Assembly: GCA_030431525.1 (NCBI GenBank)
Contig: JAUIJC010000019.1
Span: forward strand, 32,313 to 96,312
From: Bacteroidia bacterium
GTDB taxonomy: Bacteria > Bacteroidota > Bacteroidia > Cytophagales > JAAEPT01
Length of the DNA: 64,000 nucleotides
Direction: 5' to 3'
Part shown: piece by piece, positions 17,808 to 25,683 of the stretch
How the letters are laid out: every line of letters starts with the position of its first letter
How positions within the stretch are numbered: the stretch's first letter is position 1
Program-made: the position numbers and the translations under genes
The notes under the pieces: model-generated
Databases searched by the model: none
The model's input: only the letters and a program-made list of their open reading frames with translations
Told to the model about the DNA's origin: nothing

Positions 17808-18164
17808 ATGATTAATAGAACTGCACTATTTCTATTTGGGGCAATGCTGATGATCCAGTCTTGTAATGAGTTTAGGTCTGAAACAATCTCGATCAAAGCT
17901 CATGGAATTAATGAAGGCTGTGATGAATTCAATCATTTGTGGGAAGTTGATTCTGTCTCTGATGAAGAATATAACTTTTTGATTGGGGAGACTTTGTACT
18001 CAAAATTGGCATCAGAAAAACTGGGAGACAATCGAAAGAACGATGACAGAAACGAGACCCTATTTGCAATAGGAAGGCTTTCAAAGGGGACTTACTTAAG
18101 AGATTTCACCTGTCAAAACACATGGTTCTTTAAAACCGATAGCTGTAGCATTAAAAAACACTGA
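17808..18164 (+). CDS. Uncharacterised small lipoprotein
   Basis: 118 residues from the ATG at 17808 (MINRTALFLFGAMLMIQSCN), where IQSC is a lipobox; the longer frame adds nine residues before the signal and is less likely. The mature chain has acidic and Asn/Asp-rich stretches and three further cysteines (EGCDEF, FTCQNT, TDSCSI), suggesting disulfides in the periplasm or on the surface. No recognised domain. It is 6 bp upstream of the next gene, so they are probably cotranscribed. Confidence 0.55.
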   Translation: MINRTALFLFGAMLMIQSCNEFRSETISIKAHGINEGCDEFNHLWEVDSVSDEEYNFLIGETLYSKLASEKLGDNRKNDDRNETLFAIGRLSKGTYLRDFTCQNTWFFKTDSCSIKKH

Positions 18165-18170
18165 TTCTCC

Positions 18171-18629
18171 ATGGGCCTATTTGATTTCTTCAAAAAGACG
18201 CCAACAATAGAACATCCCTTTTTTGGCACCTTGACCTTCATGGAAATAGACAAGGACTCCGAGGACAACTATTTTGAAGGATCAGGAATTTTTGAGCCCT
18301 TAAACCAAAAAATTGAATTCCAGATTTCTGGGAACCTTACTGGATCTACCGTTAAGCAGGAACAATTCTATAAGAAGGTCCAGCGAGACTATGAGCTTAT
18401 ATCGAAAAAATGTGCTTCAATGATCGAAGCGGAATACAAAAACTGGAAAGAAGACTTTAAGATAAAAGACTTCAATGCTGAATTCACTTTGGTTGGGATA
18501 TCCATTCCCAATCAATCCACAAAACCACTGGAGTGGCATTTGGCTTTTGACACCGTCCACGATGAAAACCATATGTTCACTGTATATTTCATTGACTTTG
18601 AACCTGATTTTGTGACTATTGACGGGTAA
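18171..18629 (+). CDS. Uncharacterised protein with a DUF2004/DUF2262-like domain (paralogue of the gene at 20274)
   Basis: A 152-residue cytoplasmic protein without signal. It begins MGLFDFFKK and then has a domain with HPFFGTLTF, a central charged helix pair (MIEAEYKNWKED) and an ending HMFTVYFIDFEPDFVTIDG. The layout (FFG at the start, MIE...NW helix, H-x-x-x-V-x-x-x-D near the end) matches the C-terminal half of the protein at 20274: SFFGQLSL, AMIEEMLSLKNENW, GHEIQVSLDDD. It resembles DUF2004/DUF2262-type families, some of which occur beside polymorphic toxins as candidate immunity proteins, but no toxin is visible here. Followed by palindromic repeat C1. Confidence 0.55.
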   Translation: MGLFDFFKKTPTIEHPFFGTLTFMEIDKDSEDNYFEGSGIFEPLNQKIEFQISGNLTGSTVKQEQFYKKVQRDYELISKKCASMIEAEYKNWKEDFKIKDFNAEFTLVGISIPNQSTKPLEWHLAFDTVHDENHMFTVYFIDFEPDFVTIDG

Positions 18630-18651
18630 TAAACGTATTAAACACCCCCTC

Positions 18652-18711
18652 ACTGGCGCAGGCGTCCGCCTGTGTCCCATTTTTATTGCACAAGCAGATA
18701 CTTGCGCTAGT
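18652..18711. repeat. GGCGTCCGCC palindromic repeat, copy C1
   Basis: Arms 18652-18674 (ACTGGCGCAGGCGTCCGCCT, then GTG) and 18689-18711 pair at 17 of 23 positions, and every mismatch is a transition that would allow G-U pairing in RNA. It begins 22 nt after the stop codon of the DUF2004-like gene. A related copy (21211-21270) follows the paralogous gene. Confidence 0.75.
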
Positions 18712-18760
18712 CTTGTCTCCTCCTTGACCAAGGTGATGATTACCTAAACAACTTCAACAA

Positions 18761-19780
18761 ATGAAAATTCACTTCACCCTTATACTGATATTTTTCTCAT
18801 ATAATTTCTGCACATGCCAAGAGATTGAGAATAAGGACTCAACCTTTATAAGCCTCCCATACTTGTCCAAGGAAAAACGAAATGCAATTGAGAATAAGTC
18901 TCCTGAAATCGAATTCCACTATGGACACATCATGCGACACACTACCCAAGGAGAAATAGAACTAGACAGAATACTTAGTGACTCTCTGGCAACAAGTCTG
19001 ACCCACAACCAGAAAATAGATCTGTGCGCTAAAATTTTAGAAAGAAACTACCTCTATCATCTTCACCGGAGGTCAGCGATCCAATTAGAAAACACACTCC
19101 CACAAGAAAAATTGTCCAAATACATTTCAGAAGACAACTATGGATATGCATTCCTCAGAACTTATCACTACAACATCCTTTATTCTGTGGGAGAATTTAG
19201 AGAACTGGATTCCACCCAACAGGCTTCCATTATAAAAACACTCTCTCAGGAAAGACTTGATTTAAAGACCAGACGATATCTTATTGAATCGTTATACTCC
19301 TTAACATACTCGAAAAAAAGTGGAGAACGAATTCACTCCGCAATCAACGAATCGGACCTCAGCAAAAACCTAAAAACTTATAACGATAGCCTTTTCACAG
19401 TCTTCAACAAACTCAAACCATTATTTGTAAAACTTGACACAATACATACATGGATGGAGATGGACAAACACAAGAGAGAGATCAAACATCTACTCAAGAA
19501 TCCGCACCCCATCATGTTTAACCAAATACTATCATTCAACCCAACCACCGTTGAAGACTCAAAAAAATTATCAGCACTAAAACATAACGCCCTAATAAGC
19601 ATCATTAGTGAGGCAAACAACGATTCATTTTACAGTACATACAGGCTTGAATACCTCAACGAACTTTTGACCGACGGCGTTTACTCCATTCGATTTTTAG
19701 AAAAAATAATGACAACGGAGGAGAGGCAAAATCTTGTCCATGAACTTGAGCACAACTTGTTGATGACCAACAATCATTAG
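18761..19780 (+). CDS. Uncharacterised exported protein
   Basis: A 339-residue protein starting [20 protein letters not shown], a signal peptide; the two cysteines near the cut site (FCTCQE) could also make it a lipoprotein. The mature part is predominantly helical and charged, with no motif I recognise. Its base composition is AT-rich compared with katG. It lies after repeat C1 and before the DUF2200 gene on the same strand. It could be an accessory gene of this stretch; no function is proposed. Confidence 0.5.
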   Translation: MKIHFTLILIFFSYNFCTCQEIENKDSTFISLPYLSKEKRNAIENKSPEIEFHYGHIMRHTTQGEIELDRILSDSLATSLTHNQKIDLCAKILERNYLYHLHRRSAIQLENTLPQEKLSKYISEDNYGYAFLRTYHYNILYSVGEFRELDSTQQASIIKTLSQERLDLKTRRYLIESLYSLTYSKKSGERIHSAINESDLSKNLKTYNDSLFTVFNKLKPLFVKLDTIHTWMEMDKHKREIKHLLKNPHPIMFNQILSFNPTTVEDSKKLSALKHNALISIISEANNDSFYSTYRLEYLNELLTDGVYSIRFLEKIMTTEERQNLVHELEHNLLMTNNH

Positions 19781-19865
19781 AAAACATCTAAAAGGAGCTC
19801 CCGGATGTATTTTAAGGATGTTCAGCAAAACATTCTTATTCCAACTAAAATCTTCAATCGCCCCC

Positions 19866-20216
19866 ATGAAACAGCCAAAAATCTTCAAAATGCCCTTTGC
19901 GACTGTCTACCCACTTTACATCCAAAAAGTGGAAAAGAAAGGACGCACCAAGGAAGAAGTGGACACTATCATCCACTGGCTGACAGGCTATGACCAAGAG
20001 GCCCTGCAAAAGGTCCTCGACGATAAAACCGATTTCGAGACCTTCTTTGCAGAGGCTCCAGAACTCAATCCCAATGTTTCAAAAATCACGGGTGTCATCT
20101 GCGGGTATCGTGTGGAGGAAATTGAGGATGAGCTGATGCAAAAGATTCGCTACCTCGACAAGCTCGTTGATGAGTTGGCGAAGGGGAAAGCCATGGAGAA
20201 GATTTTGAGGGAGTAG
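19866..20216 (+). CDS. DUF2200 family protein
   Basis: 116 residues from the ATG at 19866 ([20 protein letters not shown]), the conserved DUF2200 N-terminus; the open frame extends 16 residues further upstream but those do not match the family. Typical features are [20 protein letters not shown], then [15 protein letters not shown] and [20 protein letters not shown] near residues 75-100. DUF2200 proteins are small cytoplasmic proteins common in Bacteroidota and Firmicutes; biochemical function is unknown. Its G+C is closer to the core genes than its neighbours', so it may be older in this locus. Confidence 0.85.
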   Translation: MKQPKIFKMPFATVYPLYIQKVEKKGRTKEEVDTIIHWLTGYDQEALQKVLDDKTDFETFFAEAPELNPNVSKITGVICGYRVEEIEDELMQKIRYLDKLVDELAKGKAMEKILRE

Positions 20217-20273
20217 GCAAGGGCTTACCTTTGTTTAAAAAAACCAAAGCTGGAAATAGAAAACCTAATAAAT

Positions 20274-21188
20274 ATGAGCAACACCGGATGGGAAATTGAC
20301 GACCTCACAAGTGCTATTAGTGATGAGTACCAAGGAAAGTCCAATGAACTAACTGCCTTAAGTAACTCCTACCCGCTTTCAGCCATAAACGCCGAAAAAG
20401 ATCACTTCATCGTTATCAGAAAATTTTCAGCTCGGGTATTTGAAGGGAAAATAGATATGCTCAACCAGTCCTACTTAAAGGCCAGTGAACACTATCCCAT
20501 CGCCCATTTTGGAATGACGCTTGTTTCATATTCCGACGACTGCTCTTCCTCCAGTAACGTCATTTTTCCAAACTCATTGACGTATGAAAAAGTAGCACTC
20601 AAGGGCGATACCATCACCATTTTTCATTCTGAGGGAACAACGGTTACAAACTTTGAAGAGCTGAATAGTCTTTGGACGTTTGACAACCTATCCACACAAG
20701 AAATATTGGACCAATTCAATGGCCTATCAAACAAGAGAAGGGAAGTTCAACCCATCAAAAAAATCACTAAAAAAAGTCTGAAAGACAGCTTCTTTGGTCA
20801 ATTAAGCCTTGACAAAGACTTGGATTCCTTCATTACTGAGCATCTTTTTAAGGACAGAAAAATTGAACTCTCGTTTTCAAATACCACAGCTGAACAAATG
20901 ACCTCAAACCTTCGACGAACCGAAGTGCTTTTGACTCAACTTCAGGAAATCGAAGAGGCGATGATTGAAGAAATGCTTTCCCTTAAAAATGAAAATTGGC
21001 TTGATGAAGGAGAGGCCGAACTCACCAAGAGTGCATTTCAAAAAGAGGTTTCCATATACGGCATCAACATCTACGAAGAAGGCGATACTGAAATTTACTA
21101 CAAGGCAAACGACCTTTTCTGGGGACATGAAATCCAAGTCTCCTTGGATGATGACAATAAGTATGAAAGCTCAACGCTTGTGGGGTGA
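20274..21188 (+). CDS. Uncharacterised two-domain protein, C-terminal DUF2004/DUF2262-like domain
   Basis: A 304-residue cytoplasmic protein. The first ~165 residues form a domain I do not recognise (DHFIVIRKFSARVFEGKIDM, then YPIAHFGMTLVSYSDD). From ~residue 175 it matches the 152-residue protein at 18171: SFFGQLSL, RKIELSFSN, AMIEEMLSLKNENW and a C-terminal GHEIQVSLDDDNKYESSTLVG-like end. So the family occurs here in stand-alone and fused form. Repeat C2 follows 22 nt after the stop, just as C1 follows the first paralogue. An immunity or stress role is possible; nothing in the sequence proves it. Confidence 0.55.
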   Translation: MSNTGWEIDDLTSAISDEYQGKSNELTALSNSYPLSAINAEKDHFIVIRKFSARVFEGKIDMLNQSYLKASEHYPIAHFGMTLVSYSDDCSSSSNVIFPNSLTYEKVALKGDTITIFHSEGTTVTNFEELNSLWTFDNLSTQEILDQFNGLSNKRREVQPIKKITKKSLKDSFFGQLSLDKDLDSFITEHLFKDRKIELSFSNTTAEQMTSNLRRTEVLLTQLQEIEEAMIEEMLSLKNENWLDEGEAELTKSAFQKEVSIYGINIYEEGDTEIYYKANDLFWGHEIQVSLDDDNKYESSTLVG

Positions 21189-21210
21189 AAATCCATGCTC
21201 TTCTTTCTTC

Positions 21211-21270
21211 TAACTCAGGCGTTCGCCTGTGCCCATATTTTTTTAGCACAAGCGGACGCTTGCGCTATTA
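21211..21270. repeat. GGCGTCCGCC palindromic repeat, copy C2
   Basis: Left arm TAACTCAGGCGTTCGCCTGT (from 21211) and right arm GCACAAGCGGACGCTTGCGC (21246-21265) are inverted relatives. The sequence follows copy C1 closely, and the position relative to the preceding stop codon is the same (22 nt). It may act as a transcription terminator or as an insertion-type repeat. Confidence 0.75.
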
Positions 21271-21281
21271 GATACAAATGA

Positions 21282-21845
21282 ATGATGGATAAACTATTAG
21301 AGGACCTAAAAAACATTGATTTCACTACTGACCCACACTCCAGCTATAACCTTGATAGGGAAATTGAGCTCATTTCATCTAAACTGGATTCAAACCATAA
21401 AGCTCTTTTAGAAGAAGATTTCTCCAAATTCTTTGACAAGGGAAAATTCCTACTGATGAACACTTTTCATGGTGGTCTTCTGTTTTTAAAGGTATCTGAG
21501 CCAATTGAAAAATTAACGCTCGAATATCGAACAGTATCAAAAGACTTGATGACTTCTGTAAAATTCAGTTCTAGCTCACGTAGAGCTGAAAACGTCAAGT
21601 ACAAGCCAAATTGTGGAACACATGAATCCATAAGATGGAGCAATCACATAATGTTCCCTAACTTTTTCCACTACCCCAAAACAATTCAAATTGGCTTACT
21701 TATCGTTCTAGGAAAGATCATTAAGCGACTCTGTGAATATGGCCGAAGCCATTTTGCATATATGAAAATTGAAAATGAGTTCGATATTGAACTATTAATT
21801 GATGGAAAAACTGAATCAACACTAAGAGTTGAACCGCAGTCATAA
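21282..21845 (+). CDS. Uncharacterised protein
   Basis: A 187-residue protein (MMDKLLEDLKNIDFTTDPHS) with no signal peptide and no recognised domain. It mixes helical N-terminal and strand-rich C-terminal regions; a hydrophobic stretch (IQIGLLIVLGKIIKRLCEYG) in the middle is too short and interrupted for a confident membrane helix. It is AT-rich and closes the plus-strand accessory run that begins at 17808. Confidence 0.45.
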   Translation: MMDKLLEDLKNIDFTTDPHSSYNLDREIELISSKLDSNHKALLEEDFSKFFDKGKFLLMNTFHGGLLFLKVSEPIEKLTLEYRTVSKDLMTSVKFSSSSRRAENVKYKPNCGTHESIRWSNHIMFPNFFHYPKTIQIGLLIVLGKIIKRLCEYGRSHFAYMKIENEFDIELLIDGKTESTLRVEPQS

Positions 21846-21912
21846 TGATAGCCCTTGGATGTGGCCCATACACCTACACTTTACTTTTTCATATTTGGTG
21901 CACATTCCATAA

Positions 21913-22047
21913 TTCAACCCCTCCTCTGTCCTCCCCTTATCCAAGGGGAAGAGAATGTAACCCATTATATTAGCAATCAAGGCTGATAAACCATAGGCTG
22001 ACGGTTTCCCCTCCCCTTAGAAAGGGGAGGGTTAGGGTGGGGTTGAC
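21913..22047. repeat. CCCCTCCCCTT inverted repeat
   Basis: Imperfect 40-nt arms at 21913-21952 (TTCAACCCCTCCTCTGTCCT at its left end) and 22008-22047 (GGGTTAGGGTGGGGTTGA at its right end). Each arm also folds on itself through CCCCTT...AAGGGG. Confidence 0.6.
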
Positions 22048-22160
22048 CAAGTATTCCCTGCCCCCACCGAATCATTCCCTCAATTCCTTTGTTCATTCGC
22101 CACCTTTCACCCCCTACCTAGTCCGCATTTATCACATAAACAGCCCATTACTATCTGGCT

Positions 22161-22200
22161 ATTTTAAAAAGCGTCAGAAACTGTACATGTCATTTTCAAT
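22161..22200. repeat. 40-nt dispersed direct repeat, copy G2
   Basis: ATTTTAAAAAGCGTCAGAAA then CTGTACATGTCATTTTCAAT; 34 of 40 positions match the copy at 14704-14743. GTACAGTTTC about 35 nt further right is an inverted copy of its GAAACTGTAC core. Confidence 0.6.
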
Positions 22201-22361
22201 ATTTTCGCATAGGTACTTTAGACATTTGAAATATTAGGTACAGTTTCGAATGCAACAGGAGTCGCGATCGAGGAAAAAGTATAGCCTGGAAGGTTTTCGA
22301 TGAAAAAAAATTACTTTAAAAAAGTAAAGAATTATGATTTCACAATAAGATAAAACAACCA

Positions 22362-22523
22362 ATGACCTTTTTTCAAAAAATAATTTTAGGGTTTTTAGTC
22401 GTCGCTATAATGTGTGTTATTAACTTCTGGCAGTATGATAGATCAATTGCCTGGTACTACATTTACGCTTGTGGAGGCCTGGTACTGACATTCGTCATCA
22501 GTATGATGGTCAAAAGGAATTAA
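22362..22523 (+). CDS. Small membrane protein (53 residues)
   Basis: An open frame too short for most gene finders: MTFFQKIILGFLVVAIMCVI then NFWQYDRSIAWYY and a second hydrophobic segment (YACGGLVLTFVISMM), ending KRN. Two clear transmembrane helices with a short aromatic loop and a positive C-terminus look like a real small inner-membrane protein. It is preceded by an AT-rich leader. No homologue recognised; it faces the convergent gene at 22592. Confidence 0.5.
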   Translation: MTFFQKIILGFLVVAIMCVINFWQYDRSIAWYYIYACGGLVLTFVISMMVKRN

Positions 22524-22591
22524 AATAGATTGAGAAACTAAAATTATTTTTAACCCCCTGGTGCTCTCCGAGGCCGTAACTTCACATTCTT

Positions 22592-23047
22592 TTAGTCAGC
22601 ACACTTTTCAAATAAGCTCGTCTCGAACGTCCTAAACTCTTCGATAGGCCATTCACACGAACTTCCGAAATAGCTTATTTCTGATTGGCCCTCTAACTGA
22701 ACAACAATTGTATTAGTCCAATCTGACCAACCACTACAATCCTCACCAATCTTTTTCAACTGTTCAATGTTCTTGTAAAATTGGTTTATAGTTTCTAAGC
22801 CGATACTATCAAGCTCAACACTACAATTATATCTTTTTGCTATCACTACATCCCCTGTTTGCTCAATCTTGATTTTTGCTGATTCAAGTATCCCTCCACA
22901 GCCATGAAAACTATGATAAATTATTGTCGTTGGAAACACCTCGCTTTTCAACGAATCAGTCTTTATCTGCCAACTTCCCATTAGAAGTAAAAACAGGAAG
23001 CCACTCAAAACCACAATTACTCTGAATTTCACTTTACTCCTTTTCAT
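22592..23047 (-). CDS. Uncharacterised exported or membrane-anchored protein
   Basis: 151 residues from the ATG at 23047 (MKRSKVKFRVIVVLSGFLFL), giving a basic start and one hydrophobic segment that is a signal peptide or anchor. The ectodomain carries several cysteines (FHGCGGI, RYNCSVE, EDCSGWSDW, GSSCEW, FEKCAD), probably paired as disulfides. The segments TIVVQLEGQSEISYFGSS and FYKNIEQLKKIG recall small secreted proteins of unknown function in Bacteroidota. AT-rich. The next gene upstream (23076) is on the same strand with a 28-bp gap, so they are likely cotranscribed. Confidence 0.55.
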   Translation of the reverse strand: MKRSKVKFRVIVVLSGFLFLLLMGSWQIKTDSLKSEVFPTTIIYHSFHGCGGILESAKIKIEQTGDVVIAKRYNCSVELDSIGLETINQFYKNIEQLKKIGEDCSGWSDWTNTIVVQLEGQSEISYFGSSCEWPIEEFRTFETSLFEKCAD

Positions 23048-23075
23048 ACACTCAGACAACTAATCGAAAAAAACT

Positions 23076-23363
23076 TTATGACACCCTTATGACATTATAT
23101 AAAATAATTGACGCAATGGCACCAAACACAACTCCATGAGCAATAAGTGAATACAAATGCTCTCGCTTTCCCTTTCTAACCAAATTAAGATTTACAGCAA
23201 ACCGGACCATGGCTATGATTGGAACTACAAAAATGAGAAGCACAAACCCCAATCCTGGGCCACCCATACCTCCTGGGAATTCCTTATGAATCAACGAGGT
23301 CGCAATGATGCAACCACCATAGAAAAGAAGGCTTAGAATTAAGTTTTTGATTTTTTCATTCAT
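23076..23363 (-). CDS. Uncharacterised small membrane protein
   Basis: A 95-residue protein with three predicted transmembrane helices: LILSLLFYGGCIIATSLI, GLGFVLLIFVVPIIAMVRFA and YSLIAHGVVFGAIASIILYN, separated by short charged loops. No domain recognised. First gene of a two-gene minus-strand unit with the cysteine-rich protein at 22592. Confidence 0.55.
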   Translation of the reverse strand: MNEKIKNLILSLLFYGGCIIATSLIHKEFPGGMGGPGLGFVLLIFVVPIIAMVRFAVNLNLVRKGKREHLYSLIAHGVVFGAIASIILYNVIRVS

Positions 23364-23512
23364 GTCATCAAACTGAAAAGAAAGCTTTCAGCAATTCATC
23401 TCACAGTCACGAAACTACTCACAAAACCCCTACCCCTTCAATAACCCCCACCCTTTCTCCTCCGTTCTACATAAAGTAGCAAAGTCTATTCAGACGATTT
23501 TTTATTCGGAGT

Positions 23513-24781
23513 ATGAAGCACTTTTCCACCCAAAGAGGGGTATTCCTCTGCCTACTTCTATCCTTTTTCAGCATTCTTGAAGCCTTTAGCCAAACCGGCT
23601 ACGACAACCAGATTTTGCCAGTAGGTGGCGTAGAGGCCCTTATGGCCAATACAGGAACTGCTGGACTAAACTCTGTTGGAGCCATTTACTACAACCCTGC
23701 CGCCTTGACCCAATTGGAGGGCAATTCCCTAAAAGTTTCGGGAGCGACTTACACGGGCTACCGTTTCAAAGCCACGCCACTATTCGAAGCCGAGGGAGCA
23801 AACCTTGATTATGAAGGTTCCAGCTCAACAAGCACCCCTACAACCATGGTGGGTGTTCGGTCATGGAAACGGTGGCGGATTGGAACGTCCATCATCATCC
23901 CCCTGCAATTTGAATATGATGGACCAGAGTCATGGAATGTAAGTGTGGGAGGCGTGCCGAAAAAATTCTCCATCAACCAAGTCTATAAGGAATCCTTGTT
24001 TCAGGTAGGCCTTGCGGCTGCAACCAAGCTGGATACCAACTGGTCCATCGGGGCTTCTGTCAACTTTCAGGGCTATTCCAGCCTTTCATTTGTGGAAGGG
24101 CGCACCACGGACCCAGCCGACCCTACCTTTCTTTTTGAGGAGGTTACCCGAGAGAAATACACACCTTATCACCTGCTTTTTGTGGCGAGCGCCCACCGTA
24201 GATGTAAAAAATGGGATATTGGTGTCCGCATCACGCTCCCCAACCTCTACCTCTTTGGGAATGGAAGCACCAGCGATTTCAATTACCAAAACCTTTCGGA
24301 CGGGAATCCTGCGGTGAACACTGAGGTGAGCAGAAGTAGTGAAAAGGCGGTGTTCAGAACTCCCGCTGATTTCCGCTTGGGGTTGGCCTATCGGCTGACA
24401 GAAAAATGGCGATTCACTACCGACAACAGCTATACGATGGGCATCAGCTATGATGTTTTCCCTGATTCCCAATTTGATGACATTCAGGAAAGAAACGCTA
24501 TTTGGCGCTCTACCTTGGGCATCCAGCACCAACTTTCGGAACGTAGCATGCTCCATGTGGGCACGGCCTACTCGCTCCCGATTTCGAGCCAATACAGCAA
24601 GGACAACAACTATAAATTCTGGACGGGGACGCTGGGCGTCAAATATAAATTCGCCTTTCTGGACAACATGTTGGGCGTATTCTATTCAAGAGGGCAGAAT
24701 GACATTGACCAAGGGACTTTCGTGAGTAAAATCACTTATGAAAACTACGGGTTGTTCTTTGGGACGAGCTATAATTTCTAA
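23513..24781 (+). CDS. FadL/OmpP1-family outer membrane transport protein
   Basis: A 422-residue outer-membrane beta-barrel of the FadL/TodX family, which takes up long-chain fatty acids or other hydrophobic compounds. Signal peptide at 1-27 (ends LEAFSQ). The family N-terminal plug motif is visible: GGVEALMANTGTAGLNSVGA then IYYNPAAL. The rest alternates amphipathic strands with aromatic girdles and ends with the outer-membrane signal NYGLFFGTSYNF (terminal Phe). The substrate is not predictable. The UbiA gene follows 47 bp downstream on the same strand, possibly cotranscribed. Confidence 0.88.
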   Translation: MKHFSTQRGVFLCLLLSFFSILEAFSQTGYDNQILPVGGVEALMANTGTAGLNSVGAIYYNPAALTQLEGNSLKVSGATYTGYRFKATPLFEAEGANLDYEGSSSTSTPTTMVGVRSWKRWRIGTSIIIPLQFEYDGPESWNVSVGGVPKKFSINQVYKESLFQVGLAAATKLDTNWSIGASVNFQGYSSLSFVEGRTTDPADPTFLFEEVTREKYTPYHLLFVASAHRRCKKWDIGVRITLPNLYLFGNGSTSDFNYQNLSDGNPAVNTEVSRSSEKAVFRTPADFRLGLAYRLTEKWRFTTDNSYTMGISYDVFPDSQFDDIQERNAIWRSTLGIQHQLSERSMLHVGTAYSLPISSQYSKDNNYKFWTGTLGVKYKFAFLDNMLGVFYSRGQNDIDQGTFVSKITYENYGLFFGTSYNF

Positions 24782-24828
24782 GCTTCAATTATTAGAAAAA
24801 TACCCCTCACTCCTCTTAACTTGTAGGA

Positions 24829-25683
24829 GTGTCAACCCTAAGCGCTACATATCAACAAAAACTTCGTCCGTTGCTGACTTTGGTCCGCACGGGCAACCTC
24901 ATGTTGTTGATTGTCGTGCAGACGCTGACCTATTTTTTCCTGCTTGATAACCTACCCCATCTCCCCCATCTAGACTTCTTGGCCATTTTGATGTCAACAG
25001 TCTGTTTGGCTGGCGCAGGATATGCCATCAACGATTATTACGACGTCAAGATTGATGCGCTGAACAAACCCGATCGGGTGATTGTGGGTCGTCAAATCAC
25101 ACGCAGAAAAGTGCTTTTCCTCCATTACCTTCTCAACCTGTTGGGCATGGGATTAGCCCTGAGCGTTTCGGTGAAGGTGATGTTGTTGGTTTCGGTTTCG
25201 GGAATTAGCCTTTGGGTATATTCCGCCTACCTGAAACAACGCCCATTTATCGGGAACTTCATGGTCGCTGGGCTTTCGGCATTGGCCGTAGGCATCTTTG
25301 CCTTGCATTTCGAGGTGAAAACCTCCCTTTATTGGTTTGCAGGATTCGCCTTTATCCTGTCCTTGATTCGGGAACTGGTCAAAGACATGGAGGACTTGAA
25401 AGGCGACTTAAAAGGCGGTTGCAAAACCCTTCCAATTGTATGGGGGTATAGAAAAACAAAAACCCTGTGCTACGTCCTGTGGACCGTATTAGCAGGGTTT
25501 TCTGTGTATTGGCTTAGCCAAGTTACTTTTTATGGAGCCATTTGGTCGATGCTGACCATCATTCCGCTTCAGCTCCTTTTTGCGGTCAAGCTTTATTATG
25601 CCGACCGCAGCAAACATTTCAAATTTCTCAGTCTGCTTTGCAAACTGACCATGCTGGCCGGCACGCTTTCTATCATTCACTAA
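24829..25683 (+). CDS. UbiA-family prenyltransferase
   Basis: A 284-residue polytopic membrane enzyme (about eight helices). Both Asp-rich Mg2+/diphosphate motifs are present: NDYYDVKIDALNKPDR (~residues 66-81) and DMEDLKGDLKGG (~187-198). In this family close relatives are often annotated as geranylgeranylglycerol-phosphate geranylgeranyltransferase-like, while others make menaquinone or heme O side chains; the lack of heme or quinone neighbours leaves the acceptor open. The start is a GTG at 24829 with TAGGAG just before it. The 3' end overlaps the convergent GH3 gene by 11 bp. Confidence 0.85.
   Translation: MSTLSATYQQKLRPLLTLVRTGNLMLLIVVQTLTYFFLLDNLPHLPHLDFLAILMSTVCLAGAGYAINDYYDVKIDALNKPDRVIVGRQITRRKVLFLHYLLNLLGMGLALSVSVKVMLLVSVSGISLWVYSAYLKQRPFIGNFMVAGLSALAVGIFALHFEVKTSLYWFAGFAFILSLIRELVKDMEDLKGDLKGGCKTLPIVWGYRKTKTLCYVLWTVLAGFSVYWLSQVTFYGAIWSMLTIIPLQLLFAVKLYYADRSKHFKFLSLLCKLTMLAGTLSIIH

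Larger units (their letters stand above)
21846..22361. other. Gene-free region with two dispersed repeats
   Basis: About 515 bp without a credible gene. It contains the CCCCTCCCCTT inverted repeat (21913-22047) and copy G2 of the 40-nt repeat (22161-22200), with a further GAAACTGTAC/GTACAGTTTC inverted pair around 22177-22245. The concentration of repeats suggests past insertion and deletion. Confidence 0.55.

Noticed and set aside
18171..21188. Toxin-immunity system
   Set aside because: The domain resembles families that include immunity proteins, but there is no toxin, secretion tag or recognisable toxic domain nearby, so this is left as a hypothesis.
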